From positions 1-8,714 of the forward strand of contig JAFZRG010000200.1 in assembly GCA_017619985.1 (NCBI GenBank): a stretch of 8,714 nucleotides of DNA. Direction: 5' to 3'. Position 1 is the stretch's first letter. Every line of letters starts with the position of its first letter. Made by a program: the position numbers and the translations under genes. Positions 1 to 4,559 of the stretch are shown one piece after another. The DNA is from Bacillota bacterium (lineage in GTDB: Bacteria; Bacillota; Clostridia; Peptostreptococcales; Anaerovoracaceae). Below the pieces are notes generated by a model. It did not search any database. It was given only the letters and a program-made list of their open reading frames with translations, and was not told the origin of the DNA.

Positions 1-510
1 CTGTGGTGCTTCAACGAAGAGACCGTCGCGCGGGCGATCCGCGCGTCGAAGATCCCCGTGATCTCCGCGGTGGGTCACGAAGTGGACGTCACGATCGCCG
101 ACTACGCTGCGGATCTGAGAGGCGCGACCCCGACGGCAGCGGCGGAACTGGCCGTGCCGCACATGGCGGCGCTCATCGACACGCTGCAGCTGTACACACC
201 ACAGAGGCTGTACCGCAATCTCGAGGCGGGCTTTGAGAATTACGCGCTGACGCTGCAGAGGCTGAGAGACAGTGCGGAGCATAGCATCCGCAGCCTGCTG
301 CAGGAAGCGGAGAGCAGGCTGGAACTGCTGAAGAACGATGTGGATCTGTCGAATCCCATGAACGTTTTGGACAAGGGCTACGCGATGGCCCGCAAGGACG
401 GTTCGTGGAAAGACAGGGCGGCCGCGTTCCGGAAGGGAGATCTCCTGGATCTGCAGTTCAAGGACGGAACTTTGCTCTGCCTGGTGCAGGAGGTAACGAT
501 ACATGAGTGA
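1..510 (+). CDS. xseA: Exodeoxyribonuclease VII large subunit, C-terminal part (5' end outside window)
   Basis: This is the last 169 codons of the large, catalytic subunit of exonuclease VII, which degrades single-stranded DNA from both ends to short oligonucleotides in the cytoplasm. The visible part starts in the catalytic domain: residues LWCFNEE, then the family signature ISAVGHEVDVTIADYAAD and LRGATPTAAAELAVP. A helical, coiled-coil-like stretch follows (about 200-340), which in the family carries the small subunits. The end has NPMNVLDKGYA and a short beta-rich tail (KGDLLDLQFKDG), typical of XseA C-termini. The full protein is usually about 400 residues, so somewhat over half is missing to the left. 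The frame is open from base 1 to TGA at 508-510. It overlaps xseB by 8 nt, matching the paired subunits of one enzyme. Identity is secure; only the N-terminal OB-fold domain cannot be checked. Confidence 0.96.
   Translation: MWCFNEETVARAIRASKIPVISAVGHEVDVTIADYAADLRGATPTAAAELAVPHMAALIDTLQLYTPQRLYRNLEAGFENYALTLQRLRDSAEHSIRSLLQEAESRLELLKNDVDLSNPMNVLDKGYAMARKDGSWKDRAAAFRKGDLLDLQFKDGTLLCLVQEVTIHE
488..493 (+). promoter_or_regulatory. Ribosome binding site of xseB
   Basis: AGGAGG is a full-strength Shine-Dalgarno sequence lying inside the end of xseA, 9 nt before the ATG at 503. It fixes the xseB start and suggests efficient independent initiation despite the 8-nt gene overlap, as expected for a small subunit needed in several copies per large subunit. 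Confidence 0.8.
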
Positions 511-730
511 AAAGAAGATCGAAGACCTGACGTTCGAAGAAGCGCTCGCTGCGCTGGAGGAAACAGCCGAATCTCTCCGCAGCGGAAAGCTCGGACTGGA
601 GGAAAGCGTAGAAGTTTACGATAAGAGTATTCTGTTATACAACCGCTGCAAGGGCATCCTGGACAAGGCGAAGCAGAAGATCGAGATCTACCGGCCGCAG
701 GACGGCACAACGGAGGCGTTTGAAGAATGA
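503..730 (+). CDS. xseB: Exodeoxyribonuclease VII small subunit
   Basis: A 75-residue protein, normal length for XseB (about 65-85). It has the family pattern: LTFEEALAALEETAESLRSGKLGLEESVEVYDKS near residues 9-42, then a second helix with CKGILDKAKQKIE. The two amphipathic helices form a hairpin that binds along the coiled-coil arm of XseA; the small subunits have no catalytic residues but are needed for an active, stable holoenzyme. The start ATG at 503 lies inside the xseA end behind a strong AGGAGG. The stop TGA (728-730) overlaps the ispA ATG in the ATGA arrangement. Adjacent xseA-xseB genes are the usual layout in Bacillota. The acidic tail (TTEAFEE) is not conserved in particular. Confidence 0.95.
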   Translation: MSEKKIEDLTFEEALAALEETAESLRSGKLGLEESVEVYDKSILLYNRCKGILDKAKQKIEIYRPQDGTTEAFEE

Positions 731-1626
731 ACAGTCCGGAATTCAACAGACTGAGGAATCTTGTGAACGAGCACATCCTCGATTATATGCCGGTCATCGA
801 CCAGAAATGCAGCACGCTGTACGATTCCATGCGCTACAGCCTTACGGCCGGCGGCAAAAGGATCCGTCCCGTGCTCATGCTGGCAGCGGCATTGATGTGC
901 AAGGAGAAGGAGGAGATCATCCTCCCGTTCGCATGCGCAGCGGAATACATCCAGACCTATTCGCTCATCCACGACGACCTGCCGGCCATGGACAACGACG
1001 ACTACCGCCGCGGCATGCTGACGAATCACAAGGTCTACGGCGAAGACATCGCCATCCTGGCGGGCGACGGGCTTCTTTCCGCCGCGTACGAGATCATGAC
1101 GAAGCACATGCTGCTGTTCATGGATGACCCTGAGAGGCTCAAACGCATGACCCGCGCAGCGTTCGAACTGTCGAAAGGCACCGGCGTGCGCGGCATGGTC
1201 GCGGGCCAGGTCGCGGACGTGGAGAACGAAGGCAAGGCCTGTTCCGAGGAGATGCTCACGTTCATCCATGCGAACAAGACTGCCGCGTTCATCAAGAGCG
1301 TCACGCTGGCGGGCGGCTATCTTGGCGGCGCGGACGAACAGCTGCAGAACGACCTGAAGACCTACGGCGAGCATCTCGGGCTCGCGTTCCAGATCGTGGA
1401 CGACATCCTCGACGTCATCGGCGACGAGAAGAAGCTGGGCAAGAAGACGCACGTCGACGAGCAGCTCGACAAGGCGACATATCCGGCGCTGTACGGGCTG
1501 GACAAGTCCATAGACATCGCGATGAGCCATCTGGCGAAGGCGAGAGACGCCATGGAAAAGTATTACGATGAAGCGGAAGTCTTCAACTGCATCATAGACT
1601 TCCTGGAATCGGAGATCATTCGATAA
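727..1626 (+). CDS. ispA: Short-chain polyprenyl diphosphate synthase, probably farnesyl diphosphate synthase
   Basis: A 299-residue class I trans-prenyltransferase that condenses DMAPP/GPP with IPP, giving C15 farnesyl diphosphate for undecaprenyl, quinone and other isoprenoid routes. Visible motifs: GGKRIRP (42-48), binding IPP diphosphate; the first aspartate-rich motif DDLPAMD (83-89) followed by RR (94-95); GMVAGQVAD (156-164); and the second aspartate-rich motif DDILD (225-229). The first motif has the two extra residues (DDxxxxD) of bacterial type II FPP synthases, with an aromatic Tyr78 five residues upstream, which in this family favours stopping at C15. Product length is therefore inferred as FPP; GGPP synthase is the main alternative. 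ATG at 727 overlaps the xseB stop, with GGAGG at 712-716 ten nt upstream. Its stop shares one base with the dxs start, placing two isoprenoid genes together. Confidence 0.93.
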   Translation: MNSPEFNRLRNLVNEHILDYMPVIDQKCSTLYDSMRYSLTAGGKRIRPVLMLAAALMCKEKEEIILPFACAAEYIQTYSLIHDDLPAMDNDDYRRGMLTNHKVYGEDIAILAGDGLLSAAYEIMTKHMLLFMDDPERLKRMTRAAFELSKGTGVRGMVAGQVADVENEGKACSEEMLTFIHANKTAAFIKSVTLAGGYLGGADEQLQNDLKTYGEHLGLAFQIVDDILDVIGDEKKLGKKTHVDEQLDKATYPALYGLDKSIDIAMSHLAKARDAMEKYYDEAEVFNCIIDFLESEIIR

Positions 1627-3488
1627 TGATTACGAAAAACAAGGAAAATCTTCTGACAGAAGACGTCAAGCATATGGATACCCGCAGCCTCGAGCTGCTG
1701 GCGGTCGAGATCCGCGAACAGCTGCTGGAGGACGTGTCCCGCACCGGCGGGCACCTGGCTTCCAACCTCGGCGTCGTCGAACTGACGATCGCGCTGCACC
1801 GCGTGTTCGACGTGTTCAAAGACCGCATCGTATGGGACGTGGGCCATCAGACTTACGTGCACAAGATGCTGACCGGCCGCTGGGACGCCATGCAGACGCT
1901 GCGTCAGATGGACGGTATCTCAGGCTTTCCCAAGCGGATGGAGAGCCGCAGCGACGCGTTCGATTCGGGTCACAGCGGGTCGTCGATATCGGCCGCGTTC
2001 GGCTACGCTACGGCGAGGGATCTGAAGGGCGAGGACTACGCCTGCGTGGCGGTCATCGGCGACGGAGCCCTGAACTGCGGCGTTTCCTATGAGGCGCTGA
2101 ACAGCGCCGGCGCGCAGCAGACGCCCCTGATCATCGTGCTGAACGACAACGAGATGTCCATCGATTCCAATGTGGGCGGTGTGGCGAAGCATCTGCAGGA
2201 ACTGCGGACTTCCGGCCGTTACCTCGAGATCAAAGAGGACATCAAGCACGCGACGAGGAACATGCCCCGCCTGCAGAGAGGCCTGAGCGCAGCCAGGGAC
2301 AAGCTGAAAAACGCGATCATCCCTTCCGACGTCATCATCGAAGAGATGGGCTTCAAATATTACGGTCCGGTGGACGGCCACGACATCGACGCGCTGACCG
2401 ACGCGTTCTATGCCGCGAAGCAGCAGAGACGGCCGGTCTTCGTCCATGTGGTCACGAAAAAGGGAAAGGGCTTTATCCCAGCGGAAAAGAATCCGAGCAA
2501 GTTCCACGGCATCGGTCCGTTCGACCCGTCCACGGCGATCTCCGCTCCGGAAGAACCCTGCGGCAGCTATTCCGACGTGTTCGGCGCGGCGCTTGCGGAA
2601 GAAGCCGCGGAAGACGACAGAGTCGTGGCCATCACGGCTGCGATGATGGACGCCACCGGCCTTTCCGTGATGAAGAAGCGGTTTCCGGACCGGGTCTTCG
2701 ACGCCGGCATCGCGGAACAGCATGCGGTCTCGTTCGCGGCAGGACTTGCTCTCGGCGGATTGAAGCCCGTCGTTGCGATCTATTCCACATTCCTGCAGAG
2801 AGCGTACGATCAGATCCTGACGGAAGTGTGCCTGCAGAACCTGCCTGTCGTGTTCGCGCTCGACCGCAGCGGGGTCACGGGAAGAGACGGCGAGACCCAT
2901 CAGGGCAGCTTCGATATCGCGTATCTGTCTTCCATGCCGAACATGACCGTCCTGGCCCCGAAAGACGGCCCGGAGCTCGTCGCCATGCTGCAGTACGCGC
3001 TCAATCTCGGCGCTCCGTGCGCCATCCGCTATCCGAGAGGAAAGGCGGCGGATCTGTCCGAATATGCGCTGCCCGCAGGCGTCAGCCGCCCGCAGCTGCT
3101 CAAGGACGGCCGCTACATGTGCATCCTGGCGGCAGGCAGCAGCGTGGAGGACGCCATCAAAGCGTCGGATCTCCTGGAGGAAAAGGACATCCATTGCGCT
3201 GTTTATAATCTGCGCGTGCTGAAGCCTCTGAATGAAACGTTCCTTGAAGATATCTTCCGGGAGTACCGGCACGTGATCACGCTGGAAGACGGCGATGTCT
3301 GCGAAGGCGTGGGAACGCGCATCGCGGCGCTCGCGGCGGAAAAGAACGCGCCGTGCCGCGTCAAGGTGCTCGGCTGGCCGGACCGCTTCATCGAACACGG
3401 CAGTACGGAGGAATTGAAAGAACGCTACGGACTGGATCCGCAGTCGGTCGCAGAAACGGCGGTGAGCTGGCTTGAAGAGCAGGATTGA
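1626..3488 (+). CDS. dxs: 1-deoxy-D-xylulose-5-phosphate synthase
   Basis: A 620-residue TPP-dependent cytoplasmic enzyme, full length for the family, that joins pyruvate and glyceraldehyde 3-phosphate with loss of CO2. This is the first and often flux-controlling step of the methylerythritol phosphate pathway; the product also feeds thiamine and pyridoxal synthesis. Domain order is normal: an N-terminal TPP domain with the GHSGSSIS loop and the Mg/TPP motif GDGALN (145-150); a pyrimidine-binding middle domain with GIAEQHAVSFAAG, where Glu364 is the expected catalytic acid; the substrate loop DRSGVTGRDGETHQGSFD; and a C-terminal transketolase-like domain from about 490. Small departures are FDSGHSGSS where FGTGHSSTS is more usual, and Glu in DGETHQG where Pro or Gln is common; neither suggests loss of function. 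ATG at 1626 shares one base with the ispA TAA (TAATG), with GGAG at 1611-1614 as a rather distant ribosome site. The end overlaps tlyA by 17 nt. Confidence 0.96.
   Translation: MITKNKENLLTEDVKHMDTRSLELLAVEIREQLLEDVSRTGGHLASNLGVVELTIALHRVFDVFKDRIVWDVGHQTYVHKMLTGRWDAMQTLRQMDGISGFPKRMESRSDAFDSGHSGSSISAAFGYATARDLKGEDYACVAVIGDGALNCGVSYEALNSAGAQQTPLIIVLNDNEMSIDSNVGGVAKHLQELRTSGRYLEIKEDIKHATRNMPRLQRGLSAARDKLKNAIIPSDVIIEEMGFKYYGPVDGHDIDALTDAFYAAKQQRRPVFVHVVTKKGKGFIPAEKNPSKFHGIGPFDPSTAISAPEEPCGSYSDVFGAALAEEAAEDDRVVAITAAMMDATGLSVMKKRFPDRVFDAGIAEQHAVSFAAGLALGGLKPVVAIYSTFLQRAYDQILTEVCLQNLPVVFALDRSGVTGRDGETHQGSFDIAYLSSMPNMTVLAPKDGPELVAMLQYALNLGAPCAIRYPRGKAADLSEYALPAGVSRPQLLKDGRYMCILAAGSSVEDAIKASDLLEEKDIHCAVYNLRVLKPLNETFLEDIFREYRHVITLEDGDVCEGVGTRIAALAAEKNAPCRVKVLGWPDRFIEHGSTEELKERYGLDPQSVAETAVSWLEEQD
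3461..3466 (+). promoter_or_regulatory. Putative ribosome binding site of tlyA
   Basis: GGTGAG, 5 nt before the TTG at 3472 and inside the end of dxs, is the only Shine-Dalgarno-like sequence near the tlyA start. It is a weak match, but it supports TTG as the start, since the next in-frame ATG (3547) would remove most of the S4 domain. Confidence 0.45.
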
Positions 3489-4275
3489 CGTACTGCTGGT
3501 CGACCGCGGCTATTGCGAGACCAGGGAAAAAGCCAAGTGCATAGTCATGGCGGGACTCGTCTTCGTGGATGGACAGCGCTGCGACAAGCCCGGCACGAAC
3601 GTGGCAGAAGACGCCAGGATCGAAGTGCGCGGCGACGACTGCCCGTACGTTTCCCGCGGCGGACTGAAACTTGCCCGCGCGCTAGACCGGTTCGGTCTCG
3701 ATATGACCGGCAGGGTCTGTCTCGATATCGGTTCCTCGACCGGCGGATTTACCGACTGCATGCTGCAGAAAGGCGCCGTGAAAGTCTACGCCGTGGACAG
3801 CGGCACGAACCAGCTCGTCTGGAAGCTCCGCAGCGACGAACGCGTCATCTGCATGGAACAGTACAACTTCCGCTACGCGGTCCCGGAGGATTTCGCGGAC
3901 CGGATGGATTTCGCCTGCACGGACGTGTCCTTCATCTCGCTGAAGCATATCCTCGGCCCGGCTGCGGCGCTGCTGAAAGACGGCGCTTGTATGGTCTGCC
4001 TGATCAAGCCGCAGTTCGAAGCGGGCAGAGAACAGGTCGGCAAGAACGGCATCGTCCGTGACCCGGCCGTGCACCGCCAGGTGATCGGAAGCGTGCTCGG
4101 CTATGCGCAGGAGAGCGGTTTTTCCGCCCTCGATCTCGACCATTCGCCCGTCAAGGGCACGAAAGGCAATATCGAATATCTGGTATTGCTGAAGAAAGAA
4201 ACAGAAACACATTGCGCTGTCAGCGAAGAGCAGATCGCTGACGTTGTAAAGAAAGCACACGATAAGTTAGATTAG
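3472..4275 (+). CDS. tlyA: TlyA-family 16S/23S rRNA (cytidine-2'-O)-methyltransferase
   Basis: A 267-residue protein of the TlyA family: an N-terminal S4 RNA-binding domain fused to an FtsJ/RrmJ-type SAM-dependent methyltransferase. Characterised members 2'-O-methylate cytidines of 16S and/or 23S rRNA, a change linked to capreomycin sensitivity; older annotations call it hemolysin A, for which nothing here argues. The S4 domain spans residues 4-60 (RIDVLLVDRGYCETREKAK, then VFVDG). RGGLK (62-66) follows, then the SAM loop CLDIGSSTGGFTDC. The K-D-K-E catalytic tetrad fits Lys66, Asp151 (TDVSF), Lys179 (LIKPQFE) and Glu235 (NIEYLVLL). The start is TTG at 3472, chosen because the conserved S4 N-terminus begins directly after it. 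It overlaps dxs by 17 nt. In Clostridia nadK, argR and recN commonly follow; here the gene is followed by a structured spacer and mutS. Confidence 0.93.
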   Translation: MKSRIDVLLVDRGYCETREKAKCIVMAGLVFVDGQRCDKPGTNVAEDARIEVRGDDCPYVSRGGLKLARALDRFGLDMTGRVCLDIGSSTGGFTDCMLQKGAVKVYAVDSGTNQLVWKLRSDERVICMEQYNFRYAVPEDFADRMDFACTDVSFISLKHILGPAAALLKDGACMVCLIKPQFEAGREQVGKNGIVRDPAVHRQVIGSVLGYAQESGFSALDLDHSPVKGTKGNIEYLVLLKKETETHCAVSEEQIADVVKKAHDKLD

Positions 4276-4301
4276 TTTACGGCGAAAGAGAGTCCGTTTA
4301 C

Positions 4302-4327
4302 GGGCACGCTCTCGCTCAGCGTGGCCC
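4302..4327 (+). other. Internal hairpin 1 of the spacer element
   Basis: GGGCACGCT (4302-4310) pairs with AGCGTG-G-CCC (4318-4327) with one bulged G (4324) and a 7-nt loop, giving nine pairs. It has no following T-run, so it is not a typical intrinsic terminator. It lies nested inside the outer 19-bp stem. Confidence 0.6.
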
Positions 4328-4334
4328 CTCCCAG

Positions 4335-4384
4335 CGGTTCTAAGCTCTGTCTTCGCCTGGCGGCTCGCCAATCGCTAAGAACCG
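4335..4384 (+). other. Internal hairpin 2 of the spacer element, with nested TGGCG/CGCCA stem
   Basis: CGGTTCTAAGC (4335-4345) pairs with GCTAAGAACCG (4374-4384) with a single A-A mismatch, giving ten pairs. Its 28-nt apical region contains a perfect 5-bp stem, TGGCG (4358-4362) with CGCCA (4366-4370) around a 3-nt loop. Such nested pairing inside an already paired outer stem is unlikely to be chance and suggests a selected RNA or DNA fold. Confidence 0.6.
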
Positions 4385-4426
4385 GGTTCCCCGATGACCC
4401 TTAAAACGGACTCTCTATTCGCCATA

Positions 4427-4556
4427 CACCGGATCATTCAGTTTGCTGAAGGGGTGGCGCGAGGGAAAAGGATCCGCCCTGAGCGATAGCGAAGGGATGG
4501 AAAAGGGTGCCCTGCGACAGGACCCCGAAAGCAAACATGTAAATGATAAAGAGGAC
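4427..4556 (+). other. mutS upstream region with several small hairpins; no gene seen
   Basis: This stretch lies between the inverted-repeat element and the mutS start. Pairings seen are: TTCAG (4437-4441) with CTGAA (4446-4450) around TTTG, with outer CACC (4427-4430) able to meet GGTG (4453-4456); TCC+CCCT (4473-4480) with AGGG+GGA (4493-4501), imperfect; and GGGT+CCTG (4505-4514) with CAGG+ACCC (4518-4525), with two bulged bases. GGCG (4456-4459) could instead pair with CGCC (4475-4478), so alternative folds exist. It is purine-rich on this strand and reads open in the mutS frame from a TTG at 4443, but that reading looks unlike any MutS N-terminus. No convincing -35/-10 pair was found. 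It may be the mutS leader or a second extragenic repeat. Confidence 0.4.
4548..4554 (+). promoter_or_regulatory. Ribosome binding site of mutS
   Basis: AAAGAGG ends 5 nt before the ATG at 4560. It decides the mutS start in favour of 4560 over the upstream in-frame TTG at 4443, which sits in the loop of a small hairpin and has no clear ribosome site. Confidence 0.7.
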
Positions 4557-4559
4557 TCT

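Larger units (their letters stand above)
4280..4424 (+). repeat. 145-bp element with near-perfect 19-bp terminal inverted repeats (MITE-like or structured RNA)
   Basis: Bases 4281-4299 pair with 4404-4423: GGCGAA (4281-4286) with TTCGCC (4418-4423), then 13 uninterrupted pairs of 4287-4299 (AGAGAGTCCGTTT) with 4404-4416; a single A (4417) is bulged. The enclosed DNA folds further into a hairpin at 4302-4327 and a longer one at 4335-4384, so the whole resembles a multi-branch structure. A TA dinucleotide sits just outside each end (4278-4279 and 4425-4426), which would fit a TA target duplication of IS630/Tc1-mariner type miniature elements. That is weak, because TA is itself self-complementary and common. 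The element starts 4 nt after the tlyA stop and contains no plausible gene. Alternatives are a non-coding RNA, a 3' UTR processing or stability structure for the tlyA operon, or an extragenic palindromic repeat. The pairing is seen; the identity is inferred. Confidence 0.6.

Noticed and set aside
688..1530. 280-codon open frame on the - strand opposite ispA
   Set aside because: Same codon-bias shadow: antisense to a gene with all prenyltransferase motifs, with low-complexity His/Arg/Val-rich translation.
1920..3398. Long open frame (492 codons) on the - strand opposite dxs
   Set aside because: It lies wholly antisense to a clearly conserved dxs, its translation is rich in Arg, His, Asp and Val with no recognisable domain, and GC-rich third positions routinely leave that antisense frame open.
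4384..4400. GGGTTCCCC-like run resembling a tRNA T-loop arm
   Set aside because: The loop lacks the GGTTCRA pattern, there is no CCA-side acceptor stem, and the surrounding pairing is explained by the 4335-4384 hairpin and outer stem.
4280..4424. Rho-independent terminator of the tlyA operon
   Set aside because: The outer stem is very strong but is not followed by a T-run (4424 onwards reads ATACACC), and its loop is over 100 nt. It may still reduce read-through, but it is not a canonical terminator.
4538..4551. AT-rich TGTAAATGATAAAG as a mutS -10 box
   Set aside because: There is no -35-like sequence at a suitable distance (the region near 4522-4527 is ACCCCG), and it overlaps the ribosome binding region, leaving no room for a leader.
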